This document shows positions 1 through 8,317 of a stretch of 24,572 nucleotides of DNA, piece after piece; positions within the stretch are counted from its first letter, which is position 1, and each line of letters begins with the position of its first letter. The translations under genes were made by a program, and so were the position numbers. Origin of the DNA: Bacteroidota bacterium (GTDB taxonomy: Bacteria > Bacteroidota > Bacteroidia > Bacteroidales > Rikenellaceae); assembly GCA_023443765.1 (NCBI GenBank), contig JAEZTA010000139.1, forward strand, positions 1 through 24,572, read 5' to 3'. The notes under the pieces were generated by a model that saw only the letters and a list, made by a program, of their open reading frames with translations, had not been told where the DNA came from and did no database searches.

Positions 1-740
1 CCGTCGGTCAGGTAGACGCCTTCGACCGTGCCTTCGCACTTGTATTCGCCCTCACGGTGAACTCCGGTCATGGCATTGTAAAAATGCGTAGCATGCGTAA
101 ATCCGGCCTCATAGGCGGCTTTTACCCCGGCATACCCCGCCGTCGTGTGGGCCAGTGCGACCAGCACGCCGTGCGAGCGGACACAACGGGCAAAATCATG
201 CGCTCCGGGAAGTTCGGGAGCGGCGCTCCAACGTCTGATACACGGCGCGGAGGCCAGCATGGCTTCGTACTCCGCCGGATCAGGATTCGAAATATACGCC
301 GGAGGCTGGCCGCCTTTCATCGCAGGATTCAGGTAATTGCCTTCGAGATGGAGCCCCAGCACGGCAGCCCCGTTACCGGGATGCTGTTGAACCTGCTCGC
401 AGGCCTGGACAGCTCGACGGAAAGTATCGGGTGAAAAGACCGCCAGGGTGGCATAAAGCGCCGTCGTTCCATACCGCGCATGCGCCTCGGCCACCGTCCG
501 GAACGCTTCGGGCGTAGCCTCCAGGAAATCGGCCCCGCCGCCCCCATGCACATGCAGATCGATACAGCCCGGCGCGACGCAAAGTCCCTCGGCATCGACC
601 CGTTCTGTTCCTTCCGCAACGCCACCATCGGGACATATCGCGGCAATGCGCCCCGCACGGATTACCAGCGAGGCGCCTGCAAGCCAGCCCGCAGGGGTCA
701 GTACGCGGCCGTTTACAATCGTATATGCTTTATCATCCAT
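1..740 (-). CDS. nagA: N-acetylglucosamine-6-phosphate deacetylase, C-terminus cut by window edge
   Basis: Cytoplasmic amidohydrolase that converts GlcNAc-6-phosphate to glucosamine-6-phosphate and acetate, in amino-sugar catabolism and recycling. I translated it directly: ATG at 740-738, reading leftward and open to the window edge, giving about 246 of the usual 380 or so residues. Visible motifs are the metal-binding DLHVHGGGG (His63, His65), GLHLEGNYLNP with the metal-ligand Glu (Glu133), ALAHTTAGY (His198) and THATHFYNAM (His219, the NagA 'TH-[LF]-x-NAM' motif). The metal ligands expected in this part of the family are present, so the enzyme should be active if the missing end is intact. 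It follows folD on the same strand but an intrinsic terminator lies between them, so it is probably not a regular member of the purine operon. I see no clear promoter in the 49-nt gap; transcription may come from read-through. Confidence 0.93.
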   Translation of the reverse strand, partial: MDDKAYTIVNGRVLTPAGWLAGASLVIRAGRIAAICPDGGVAEGTERVDAEGLCVAPGCIDLHVHGGGGADFLEATPEAFRTVAEAHARYGTTALYATLAVFSPDTFRRAVQACEQVQQHPGNGAAVLGLHLEGNYLNPAMKGGQPPAYISNPDPAEYEAMLASAPCIRRWSAAPELPGAHDFARCVRSHGVLVALAHTTAGYAGVKAAYEAGFTHATHFYNAMTGVHREGEYKCEGTVEGVYLTD

Positions 741-750
741 CCTGTTCTCA

Positions 751-780
751 ATAAAAAAGCCGGAACTGTCGCTCCGGCTT
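751..780 (-). terminator. Intrinsic terminator after folD
   Basis: Perfect 8-bp stem, AAGCCGGA at 757-764 with TCCGGCTT at 773-780, and an 8-nt loop. Read on the minus strand it is followed directly by TTTTTTATT. It lies 10 nt past the folD stop and just before the nagA start, so it marks the likely end of the purine operon. Confidence 0.85.
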
Positions 781-789
781 ATCCCTTTA

Positions 790-1638
790 TCAGCGCATCC
801 GCCGGAGGAAACATTCGATCGTATTTTCCATCAGGCAGCAGATCGTCATCGGCCCGACGCCTCCCGGAACCGGGGTGATGACCGAGGCTTTGGGCTCGAT
901 GGCCGCAAAATCGACATCGCCGCACAACTTGCCCGTCTCCGGATCGCGGTTGACACCCACGTCGATCACCACGGCGCCTTCCGACACCATCTCCGCCGTA
1001 ACGAATTTCGGCCGGCCGATAGCCACCACCAGAATCTCCGCCCCGCGCGTTACCTCGCCGAGGTTGCGCGTACGGCTGTGGGCCATCGTCACCGTGGCGT
1101 TCGCATCCAGCAGCAGTTTCGACACGGGAAGTCCCACGATGTTACTGCGGCCGATCACCACGGCGCGCTTGCCGGCGATTTCCACACCTGCAGCATGCAG
1201 CATCTTGATAATGCCCTTCGGCGTACAGGGAAGCGTACAGGGCTGTTTCTGCCACAACGCGGCGACGTTCAGGGGGTGAAAGCCGTCGACATCCTTCGAC
1301 TTGTCGATGGCAGCGATCACCTTGTCTTCATCGATGTGTTTCGGCAGAGGCAGCTGAACCAGAATGCCATCCACATCGTCGTCGAGGTTCAGGGCCGCGA
1401 TGATGTCCAGCAACTCTGCCTCGGCAATTGACTCGGGCTTACGGATCGTCGTATTGCGGATGCCCACCTCGGCCGAAGCCTTGGCCTTGCCGGTCACGTA
1501 GCTCACGCTGCCGGGGTCTTCGCCCACGAGGATTACCACCAGATGCGGCACACGGCCGTATTTACCTTCAAACGTGGCCACTTCGGCCGCCATTTCGAGT
1601 TTCAGTTTCGCTGAAAGTTCTTTTCCGCTGATTATCAT
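790..1638 (-). CDS. folD: Bifunctional methylenetetrahydrofolate dehydrogenase / methenyltetrahydrofolate cyclohydrolase
   Basis: Cytoplasmic enzyme that oxidises 5,10-methylene-THF to methenyl-THF with NADP and hydrolyses it to 10-formyl-THF. The protein has 282 residues, the normal size. Visible family features are VGEDPGSVSYVTGKAKA with the catalytic YxxxK (Tyr47, Lys51), GILVQLPLPKHID, DVDGFHPLN, the nucleotide-binding VIGRSNIVGLPVSKLL and the C-terminal signature TPVPGGVGPMT. It sits 10 nt downstream of purD as the last gene before a terminator. The placement makes sense, because PurN and PurH in the same operon both consume 10-formyl-THF. Confidence 0.97.
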   Translation of the reverse strand: MIISGKELSAKLKLEMAAEVATFEGKYGRVPHLVVILVGEDPGSVSYVTGKAKASAEVGIRNTTIRKPESIAEAELLDIIAALNLDDDVDGILVQLPLPKHIDEDKVIAAIDKSKDVDGFHPLNVAALWQKQPCTLPCTPKGIIKMLHAAGVEIAGKRAVVIGRSNIVGLPVSKLLLDANATVTMAHSRTRNLGEVTRGAEILVVAIGRPKFVTAEMVSEGAVVIDVGVNRDPETGKLCGDVDFAAIEPKASVITPVPGGVGPMTICCLMENTIECFLRRMR

Positions 1639-1648
1639 AGATTTCGTT

Positions 1649-2896
1649 TTACTTTTTCAATGCCCAATGCCCGATATCGGTGCGGTGGAACAGGTTATCG
1701 CAGTCGATGCGCGCAACGTCCGCCAGCGCATTCGCACGCGCTTCGGCCAGATCACGGCCTTTGCCCACGACGAACAGAACGCGGCCTCCGGCAGTCAGTA
1801 CGCGGTCACCGTCGGCCTTGGTTCCCATGTGGTAAACAGCCCCTTCGGCACGGTCGAGACCCTTGATCTCATGTCCTTTTTCATAGTCGCCGGGATAGCC
1901 CTTCGAGGCCAGCACAACGCCCAGCGTGGCAAAATCGTGCCATTCCAACTGCGTATCACGGCCCTCGGCAACGGCGCAGAAGATGTCGACGATGTCGCTC
2001 TTCAGGCGCGGCAGCACCACCTCGGTCTCGGGGTCGCCGAAACGGGCGTTGAACTCGATGACCTCGATACCCCGCGCCGTCTTCATCAGACCGCCATACA
2101 GCACGCCCTCGAAAGGACATCCTTCGGCGATCATCGCTTCGGCAACGGGCTGCATGACCTTCTCCATTGCATAGCGCTTGTCCTCCGCCGTGATGAACGG
2201 CAGGGGCGAATAAGCGCCCATACCGCCCGTATTGGGACCTTCGTCGCCGTCGTAGGCACGTTTGTGGTCCTGCGCCAGCACCATCGGCCAGACGCGGCTG
2301 CCCGAAACGAAGCACATGAACGAGAACTCAGGGCCTTCGAGGTAATCCTCGACGACGACCTTGCCTTCGCCGAACTTGTCGTCGAGCAGCATATCTTTCA
2401 GGGCCTTCTCGGCCTCCTCCATCGTCTCGGCAATCACCACGCCTTTGCCGGCGGCCAGTCCGTCGTATTTGAGCACCGCAGGCAGGGGACGGCCCTGCAC
2501 GTAGGCCAGCGCCTCGGCGTAGTCGGTGAACGCGCGGAATCCCGCGGTCGGGATGTCGTATTTAGCCATCAGGCACTTGGCGAACTCCTTCGACGACTCG
2601 ATGCGCGCCGCAGCTTTCGTGGGACCGAAAATCCGCAGTCCCGCAGCCTTGAAGCTGTCGACGACTCCTGCGGCCAATGCCACTTCGGGACCTACGACCG
2701 TGAGACCGATGCCGTTCGACGCGGCAAAGTCACGCAGGCGTTCCACCTCGGTTTCCCGGATGGCTACGCATTCGGCCTGTCGGGCGATGCCCGCATTTCC
2801 GGGTGCACAGTAGATTTTTTCGACCTGCGGCGAGCGCGACAGCGCATCGACAATAGCGTGTTCACGGCCTCCGCCGCCGATTACAAAAACGTTCAT
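1649..2896 (-). CDS. purD: Phosphoribosylamine-glycine ligase (GAR synthetase)
   Basis: Catalyses the second step of purine synthesis: phosphoribosylamine + glycine + ATP gives GAR. It is a 415-residue ATP-grasp protein of normal length. Visible features are the N-terminal GGGGREHAI (residues 7-15), GPEVALAAGVVDSF, the ATP-binding KYDGLAAGKGV, GPEFSFMCF, the PurD hallmark DGDEGPNTGGMGAYSP and the metal-binding EFNARFGDPETE. The start is the ATG followed at once by the Rossmann-like NVFVIGGGG, as expected for the family. It is separated from upstream purH by 90 nt holding a G/C-rich repeat, and from downstream folD by 10 nt. Confidence 0.97.
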   Translation of the reverse strand: MNVFVIGGGGREHAIVDALSRSPQVEKIYCAPGNAGIARQAECVAIRETEVERLRDFAASNGIGLTVVGPEVALAAGVVDSFKAAGLRIFGPTKAAARIESSKEFAKCLMAKYDIPTAGFRAFTDYAEALAYVQGRPLPAVLKYDGLAAGKGVVIAETMEEAEKALKDMLLDDKFGEGKVVVEDYLEGPEFSFMCFVSGSRVWPMVLAQDHKRAYDGDEGPNTGGMGAYSPLPFITAEDKRYAMEKVMQPVAEAMIAEGCPFEGVLYGGLMKTARGIEVIEFNARFGDPETEVVLPRLKSDIVDIFCAVAEGRDTQLEWHDFATLGVVLASKGYPGDYEKGHEIKGLDRAEGAVYHMGTKADGDRVLTAGGRVLFVVGKGRDLAEARANALADVARIDCDNLFHRTDIGHWALKK

Positions 2897-2920
2897 AGTT
2901 AAGTTATCCTATTTTCCCGA

Positions 2921-2952
2921 AGTCCCCCTTCTCAAAGGGGGATTTAGGGGGA
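2921..2952. repeat. REP-like palindromic intergenic repeat between purH and purD
   Basis: An 8-bp inverted repeat, TCCCCCTT (2923-2930) with AAGGGGGA (2935-2942), is followed by a further direct copy of the G-run, TTTAGGGGGATT. On the minus strand it reads CCCCCTAAATCCCCCTTT and then AGAAGGGGGACTT. From general knowledge, very similar C/G-run hairpins are scattered between genes in Bacteroidetes and some other phyla. No second copy is visible in this window, so the assignment rests on resemblance. Confidence 0.5.
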
Positions 2953-2978
2953 TTGTCTGAATAATTTCGCCGAATGGC

Positions 2979-2996
2979 CAAACACGTCAGTGTTTG
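2979..2996 (-). other. Hairpin straddling the purH stop codon
   Basis: Perfect 7-bp inverted repeat, CAAACAC (2979-2985) and GTGTTTG (2990-2996), with a 4-nt loop. It overlaps the last purH codons and its TGA stop. No U-run follows, so it is not a standard terminator. With the repeat at 2921-2952 it makes the purH-purD junction the most structured gap in the operon, possibly an mRNA processing or stability site. Confidence 0.4.
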
Positions 2997-4516
2997 AAAT
3001 GACGTTCGCCGGTAAATACCATCGCAATACCCTTCTCGTCGGCCATTTTGATCGAATCCTCGTCGCGGACCGATCCGCCGGGCTGCACGATTGCCGTCAC
3101 GCCATATTGAGCGGCCAGCGTCACGCAGTCGTCGAAGGGGAAGAAGCCGTCCGAAGCCAGCACGAGGCCCTCGGTAACGCCTGCGGCATGCGCCTGTTTC
3201 AGGGCGATCTCGGCCGAGCCGATGCGGTTCATCTGTCCCGCGCCGACGCCCAGCGTCCGGCCGTCCTTCACTGCCACGATGGCGTTCGACTTAACGTGCT
3301 TAACGATATGCCAGCCGAAATTGAGGTCCTCCATCTGCTCGGGAGCAGGTTTAGCCTTGGTCACGCACAGGTCGGCCGTAACGGGCTTCGTAGCCACGTC
3401 GAGGTCCTGCACCAGCAGACCACCGTTGACGCTCACATACTGTTTGGGATCGACAGCGCCCTTGTCCATGCAGACTTCGAGCAGGCGCAGGTTCTTCTTC
3501 GTCGAGAGCACTTCGAGCGCACCCTCGTCGAATTTCGGGGCCATGATGATTTCGAGGAAGATCGGCTTCATCAGCTCAGCGGCCTCGCGCGTCACCGTGC
3601 AGTTCGTAGCCACGATACCGCCGAAGATCGAAACCTTGTCGGCCTCGTAAGCCTTGGTCCACGCCTCGACAACGTCTTTGCCCACGGCTGCGCCGCAGGG
3701 GTTCATGTGCTTGAGACCCACGCAGAACGGTTTGTCGAACTCGCGCACGATGCACAGCGCGGCATTGGCATCCTGGATATTGTTATACGACAACTCCTTG
3801 CCGTTAAGCTGTTTAGCAAAAGCCAGCGAATAAGGCACCTCTTTCTCCTCACGGTAAAATTTGGCTCCCTGGTGGGGATTCTCGCCGTAGCGCAGCGACT
3901 GCACGAGGTCGAATTCGAGGAACAGTTTCTCGTTCAGTCCGGCCTGAGCGCGCATGTAAGTGGCGATCATCGAATCGTATTCGGCGGTATGCGTGTAAGC
4001 CTTGGCCGAAAGCCGGAGGCGCGTAGCCTTTTCGGTATTGCCGCCGGCCTTGATCTCGCTGAGAATCTGCGCATAGTCCGCAGGGTCGCACACAACCGTC
4101 ACGTCGGCCCAGTTCTTAGCCGCCGAGCGCAGCATCGAAGGGCCGCCGATGTCGATATTCTCGATGGCATCCTCCATCTTCACGTCGGGTTTCGAGATCG
4201 TCTGACGGAACGGATAGAGGTTCACGCAGACCATGTCGATAAACTCGATGTGGTTATCTTTCAGGGCTTTCAGATGTTCCGGATCGTCCCGGCGGGCCAG
4301 CAGTCCCCCGTGCACATTGGGGTGCAGGGTCTTCACACGGCCGTCGCAGATTTCGGGGAATCCCGTCACGTCGCTGATGTTGATTACCTCCACACCGCTG
4401 TCGGCCAGCAGTTTCATCGTACCGCCCGTGGCGATCACCTCCCAACCCAGGGCGCGCAGCCCTTTGGCGAACTCCACGATCCCGGTTTTGTCACTTACAC
4501 TAATTAAAGCGCGCAT
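2987..4516 (-). CDS. purH: Bifunctional AICAR transformylase / IMP cyclohydrolase
   Basis: Carries out the last two steps to IMP: formyl transfer from 10-formyl-THF to AICAR, then ring closure. Length is 509 residues, normal for the family. The N-terminal MGS-like cyclohydrolase domain shows SVSDKTGIVEFAKGL, ATGGTMKLL, VTGFPEICDGRVKTLHP and HGGLLARRD. The C-terminal transformylase domain shows LRYGENPHQGAKFY, LSYNNIQDANAAL, VGLKHMNPCGAA, SDGFFPFDD, QPGGSVRDED and the terminal ERHFKH, matching the family's RHFxH ending. It follows purN by 9 nt. Its stop codon lies in a small hairpin. Confidence 0.97.
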   Translation of the reverse strand: MRALISVSDKTGIVEFAKGLRALGWEVIATGGTMKLLADSGVEVINISDVTGFPEICDGRVKTLHPNVHGGLLARRDDPEHLKALKDNHIEFIDMVCVNLYPFRQTISKPDVKMEDAIENIDIGGPSMLRSAAKNWADVTVVCDPADYAQILSEIKAGGNTEKATRLRLSAKAYTHTAEYDSMIATYMRAQAGLNEKLFLEFDLVQSLRYGENPHQGAKFYREEKEVPYSLAFAKQLNGKELSYNNIQDANAALCIVREFDKPFCVGLKHMNPCGAAVGKDVVEAWTKAYEADKVSIFGGIVATNCTVTREAAELMKPIFLEIIMAPKFDEGALEVLSTKKNLRLLEVCMDKGAVDPKQYVSVNGGLLVQDLDVATKPVTADLCVTKAKPAPEQMEDLNFGWHIVKHVKSNAIVAVKDGRTLGVGAGQMNRIGSAEIALKQAHAAGVTEGLVLASDGFFPFDDCVTLAAQYGVTAIVQPGGSVRDEDSIKMADEKGIAMVFTGERHFKH

Positions 4517-4525
4517 ATCTAATAC

Positions 4526-5092
4526 CTATTTCTGTTTTAATAATTTATCAATCGTTTCAACATAAAGCGGATATTCCACCGCATGAATCATCGGTTCCAG
4601 TTCTTCGATGTCGCTGCCCTCGTAGGGAAAAGCCCGTTGGGCGATGATGCGTCCGCCGTCGAGTTCGGCATCGACATAGTGGATCGTCACGCCGAAGACC
4701 TTGACGCCGTATTCCAGCGCCTGTTCGATGGCGTGAGCGCCGCGGAAGGCCGGCAGCAGCGAGGGATGGATGTTGATGATCCGCCCGCCGTAGGCCCCCA
4801 GCAGTACGTCGCCTGCGATACGCATATACCCCGCCAGGCAGACCAGTTCCACGCCTGCGGCATCGAGCCGCGCGACGATCTCCCGTTCGTAATCGGCTTT
4901 CGAAGCGTATTGCTTCGGAGCGAAAACGAACGCCCCGACCCCGTGTTCGGCAGCCCTTTCGACCACCTTAGCACCGGGTTTGTCGCAGACCATCAGGACG
5001 ACCTCCGCATCGAGCACGCCCTGTTCGCAGGCTGTGACGATAGCTTCGAAGTTCGTACCGCTGCCGCTGGCGAAGACTGCTAACCGATGCAT
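4526..5092 (-). CDS. purN: Phosphoribosylglycinamide formyltransferase (folate-dependent)
   Basis: Third pathway step: transfers the formyl group of 10-formyl-THF to GAR. The 188-residue protein matches PurN rather than the ATP/formate-dependent PurT. It shows the phosphate-binding FASGSGTNFEAI (7-18), the folate-site region CLAGYMRIAG, the catalytic NIHPSLLPAFRG with Asn107 and His109, and the catalytic Asp145 in DAELDGGRIIAQ. It begins 3 nt after the purM stop and ends 9 nt before purH, so translation of the three is probably coupled. Confidence 0.96.
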   Translation of the reverse strand: MHRLAVFASGSGTNFEAIVTACEQGVLDAEVVLMVCDKPGAKVVERAAEHGVGAFVFAPKQYASKADYEREIVARLDAAGVELVCLAGYMRIAGDVLLGAYGGRIINIHPSLLPAFRGAHAIEQALEYGVKVFGVTIHYVDAELDGGRIIAQRAFPYEGSDIEELEPMIHAVEYPLYVETIDKLLKQK

Positions 5093-5095
5093 CGG

Positions 5096-6121
5096 CTAAC
5101 GGATTACGACACCCTCGGTGTCGGTTACACGTCCGATGACAGTAGCCTTTTCGCCCTGCGCCGTGAGGATGTCGATCGCCTTCTGCGCCTCGCCGGCGTC
5201 GAGGGCGATGACCATGCCGATACCCATATTGAAGATGTTGAACATCTCGCGGTGGGCCACTTTGCCATACTTCTCCAGGAAGTGGAACACAGGCAGGATC
5301 TCCCACGAACCTTCTTCGATTTCGAGACCCTGGCCCTCGCGCAGGATGCGGGGGATATTCTCGTCGAAACCACCGCCCGTGATGTGGCTGATGCCGTGCA
5401 CGTCGCAGTTGCGAACCACTTCAAGGACCTGCTTCACGTAGATTTTCGTCGGCGTGAGCAGCACCTCGCCCAGCAGTTTGTTCGACAGTTCGGGATAGGA
5501 TTCGCGCAGGTTCAGGCAGTTGTCGGCCACGATCTTGCGCACGAGGCTGAAACCGTTGGAGTGCACGCCGCTCGACGCAACGCCCACCAGCACATCGCCC
5601 GCCTTGACCTTCGATCCGTCGATCAGCTGCGACTTCTCGACGACGCCGACCGTAAATCCGGCGATGTCGTATTCGCCATCGTCATACATACCCGGCATCT
5701 CGGCGGTCTCACCGCCCACCAGCGCACAGCCGGCCTGACGGCAGCCGTCGGCGACACCTGCAACGATGGCTTCGATCTTCTGGGGTTCGCTGCGCCCCTG
5801 GGCCAGGTAGTCGAGGAACACCAGCGGTTCCGCGCCCTGCGCCAGCACGTCGTTGACGCACATAGCCACGGCGTCGATACCGATCGTATCGTGCTTATCC
5901 ATCTCGAAGGCCAGCTTGAGTTTGGTTCCCACGCCATCGGTTCCGCTCACGAGGATCGGTTCCTTCACCTTGAGGGCCGAGAGGTCGAACATCCCGCCGA
6001 AAGCGCCGATGTTGCCCATTACGCCCGGACGCGAGGTCGACGCCACGTGTTTTTTGATGCGCCGCACCACTTCGTATCCGGCTTCGAGGTTCACGCCGGC
6101 CTTTTCATAAGATTGAGCCAT
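5096..6121 (-). CDS. purM: Phosphoribosylformylglycinamidine cyclo-ligase (AIR synthetase)
   Basis: Fifth pathway step: ATP-dependent closure of FGAM to AIR. The 341-residue protein shows the AIRS-family motifs GTDGVGTKLKLAF, VNDVLAQGAEPLVFLDY, LVGGETAEMPGMY, SSGVHSNGFSLVRKI, LLTPTKIYVK and the C-terminal ISHITGGGFDENIPRIL. It lies 23 nt downstream of purF and only 3 nt upstream of purN. It is related in fold to the synthase domain of PurL from the same operon, but is a separate full-length gene. Confidence 0.97.
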   Translation of the reverse strand: MAQSYEKAGVNLEAGYEVVRRIKKHVASTSRPGVMGNIGAFGGMFDLSALKVKEPILVSGTDGVGTKLKLAFEMDKHDTIGIDAVAMCVNDVLAQGAEPLVFLDYLAQGRSEPQKIEAIVAGVADGCRQAGCALVGGETAEMPGMYDDGEYDIAGFTVGVVEKSQLIDGSKVKAGDVLVGVASSGVHSNGFSLVRKIVADNCLNLRESYPELSNKLLGEVLLTPTKIYVKQVLEVVRNCDVHGISHITGGGFDENIPRILREGQGLEIEEGSWEILPVFHFLEKYGKVAHREMFNIFNMGIGMVIALDAGEAQKAIDILTAQGEKATVIGRVTDTEGVVIR

Positions 6122-6144
6122 AGTAATTTATGGTTTAAGATTTT

Positions 6145-7563
6145 CTAACATTTAACGTCTTTGTTGGCCTCGTCGGGCGACTGATAGAGCATCGTGGGAT
6201 AGACTCCCGTGAAGCAGGCCATGCAAAGTTCCTTGCGGTTGCCCGCCTTCAGAAGCGCATCCGGCGAGAGGAACACCAGCGAATCGGCACCGATCTCCTC
6301 GCACACGCCCTTCAGGTCCTTGCGCGCCGAGATCAGCTCCTCACGCGTCGAAGTATCCACGCCGTAGAAACAGGGATTAGTCATCGGGGGACTGGCGATG
6401 CGCACATGCACCTCGGTAGCGCCCGACTCCTTGAGCATCGTGACGATACGACGCGAAGTCGTTCCGCGCACGATCGAGTCGTCGACCAGCACCACACGTT
6501 TACCCTTGACGATCGAACGCACGGCCGAGAGTTTCATCCGCACGCCCTTCTCGCGCAGTTCCTGCGAGGGCTGGATGAAGGTGCGGCCGATGTATTTGTT
6601 CTTGATCAGTCCCATTTCATAAGGCAGTCCGCTCGCCTCGGCATAACCCATTGCGGCGCTGAGGCTCGAATCGGGAACGCCGACCACGATGTCTGCCTCG
6701 GCGGGCGCCTCCTTGTAGAGCAGGCGTCCCGACTCCTTGCGGTAGGCATGGACGTTACAGCCGTCGATGTCGCTGTCCGGACGTGCGAAGTAGATGTACT
6801 CCATCGAACACATCTGGCAGCGTTTGTACATCGAGTAGTCGCGGCTGCGGATGCCCTGCTTGTCGATCGTGACGATCTCGCCCGGCTCGACATCGCGCAC
6901 GAACTCCGCGCCCAGCACGTCGAATGCACAGGTCTCGCTCGACACGACATAGCCGTCGCCCAGCTTGCCGATCGACAGCGGACGCAGTCCGTATTTGTCG
7001 CGGCAGGCGTAGATACGGTTGGCCGTCATGATCAGGAAGGCGAAAGCGCCTTCGAGCATGTTCAGCGCATCGATGATCGCGAAAATACGCGGCCGGTCGT
7101 GGTAACGCGTCTCCTTTTTGATCAGGTGGGCCAGAATTTCGCTGTCGGAGGTCGACTGGAACAGGCTGCCCTTGTTTTCGAGGTGGCGGCGCAACAGGGC
7201 CGAATTGACGATGTTGCCGTTATGCGCCAGTGCGAAATCCCCCGTGTTATGGCGGAAGAGGAACGGCTGTACATTCTCGATGCCGCCGCCCCCGGCCGTG
7301 GTATAACGCACATGGCCGATGGCCATGGAGCCTTTCAACGTGGCGAGTTTCGCCTCGTCGAAAACTTCGGTCACCAGCCCGCCGCCCTTGATACGGCGGA
7401 ACGTGCCGTTCTCGTCCGCAGAGACGATACCGGCGCCCTCCTGTCCGCGGTGCTGCAGGGCATGCAGGCCGTAGTAGGTCAGCGACGCGGCGTCCGGCAC
7501 CCCATAGATGCCGAACACCCCGCACTCCTCGTGCAACTCGCGGTCGCTAATCACTTCCATCAT
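6145..7563 (-). CDS. purF: Amidophosphoribosyltransferase (glutamine PRPP amidotransferase)
   Basis: First committed step: PRPP + glutamine gives phosphoribosylamine. It is a 472-residue N-terminal-nucleophile amidotransferase. The nucleophile is Cys14 in HEECGVFGIYG, so a propeptide of 13 residues would have to be removed, as in the Bacillus-type enzyme. RGQEGAGI and AHNGNIVN belong to the glutaminase domain. The PRPP loop VVLVDDSIVRGTTS is at 357-370. Cys252, Cys398, Cys447 and Cys450 (in CSMEYIYFARP, NPCFYG and CMACFTG) match the [4Fe-4S] ligands of the B. subtilis enzyme, implying an oxygen-sensitive cluster. Two ATG codons lie in tandem at 7563 and 7560; the first starts 1 nt after the purC stop. 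Confidence 0.97.
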   Translation of the reverse strand: MMEVISDRELHEECGVFGIYGVPDAASLTYYGLHALQHRGQEGAGIVSADENGTFRRIKGGGLVTEVFDEAKLATLKGSMAIGHVRYTTAGGGGIENVQPFLFRHNTGDFALAHNGNIVNSALLRRHLENKGSLFQSTSDSEILAHLIKKETRYHDRPRIFAIIDALNMLEGAFAFLIMTANRIYACRDKYGLRPLSIGKLGDGYVVSSETCAFDVLGAEFVRDVEPGEIVTIDKQGIRSRDYSMYKRCQMCSMEYIYFARPDSDIDGCNVHAYRKESGRLLYKEAPAEADIVVGVPDSSLSAAMGYAEASGLPYEMGLIKNKYIGRTFIQPSQELREKGVRMKLSAVRSIVKGKRVVLVDDSIVRGTTSRRIVTMLKESGATEVHVRIASPPMTNPCFYGVDTSTREELISARKDLKGVCEEIGADSLVFLSPDALLKAGNRKELCMACFTGVYPTMLYQSPDEANKDVKC

Positions 7564-7564
7564 A

Positions 7565-8281
7565 TTACTCGACGATTTTCTTCAGGCGTGCCAGAATTTC
7601 CTCGTAAGCCTCGCGGACCTTGCCCAGGTCGCGGCGGAAACGGTCCTTATCGAGTTTCTCGTTGGTCGTAGCGTCCCACAGGCGGCAGGTGTCGGGCGAC
7701 ACCTCGTCGGCCAGCACGATCTCGCCGTCCGACGTTTTGCCGAACTCGATCTTGAAGTCCACGAGCTTGATGTTCATCTTCAGGAACATATCCTTGAGCA
7801 CCTCGTTGATCTTGGCCGTCATGGCGTACATCTCGTTGAGCTCCTCGTAGGTTGCAGCCCCAAGCGCTACGGCGTGGTGGTCGTTGATCAGCGGGTCGCC
7901 CAGTTCGTCCTTCTTGTAGCAGATGTCGAAGATGACGTTCGAAGGCTGCGTACCCTCCTCGATGCCGAGGCGCTGTGCCATCGAACCGGCGATGACGTTG
8001 CGCACGATAACCTCCAGCGGGATGATCTCGACACGGCGGCAGATCTGGTCGCGCTCGTTGATGGTCTCGATGTAATGCGTCTTCACGCCGGCCTTTTGCA
8101 GCTCCTTGAAGATCAGGGTCGAAATGGCGTTGTTCAGCACTCCCTTGTTCTCGATCGTAGCCTTCTTGATGTTGTTGAAAGCCGTAGCCGCATCCTTATA
8201 GTGAATGATGATCTTATCGGGATCGTCTGTGCGGAAAACCTGTTTTGCCTTGCCCTCGTAGAGCATTTCGAGCTGTTTCAT
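7565..8281 (-). CDS. purC: Phosphoribosylaminoimidazole-succinocarboxamide synthase (SAICAR synthetase)
   Basis: Joins aspartate to CAIR using ATP. The 238-residue length is typical of the short bacterial form. Visible motifs are the N-terminal LYEGKAKQVFRTD (glycine-rich phosphate loop), KDAATAFN, GVKTHYIE, the family signature VEIIPLEVIVRNVIAGSMAQR, and the C-terminal KLVDFKIEFGKTSDGEIVLADEVSPDTCRLWD, read here as two adjoining stretches carrying the SAICAR-synthetase signature 2. It lies 36 nt after the EEP hydrolase gene and 1 nt before purF. Confidence 0.97.
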   Translation of the reverse strand: MKQLEMLYEGKAKQVFRTDDPDKIIIHYKDAATAFNNIKKATIENKGVLNNAISTLIFKELQKAGVKTHYIETINERDQICRRVEIIPLEVIVRNVIAGSMAQRLGIEEGTQPSNVIFDICYKKDELGDPLINDHHAVALGAATYEELNEMYAMTAKINEVLKDMFLKMNIKLVDFKIEFGKTSDGEIVLADEVSPDTCRLWDATTNEKLDKDRFRRDLGKVREAYEEILARLKKIVE

Positions 8282-8317
8282 GTTGTTTGGGTGTTTTTTA
8301 TTATTTGATTTATTGCC

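Noticed and set aside
2990..4507. 505-codon open frame on the plus strand opposite purH
   Set aside because: Shadow of purH in a high-GC gene; no recognisable protein features, and the minus strand encodes an unmistakable PurH.
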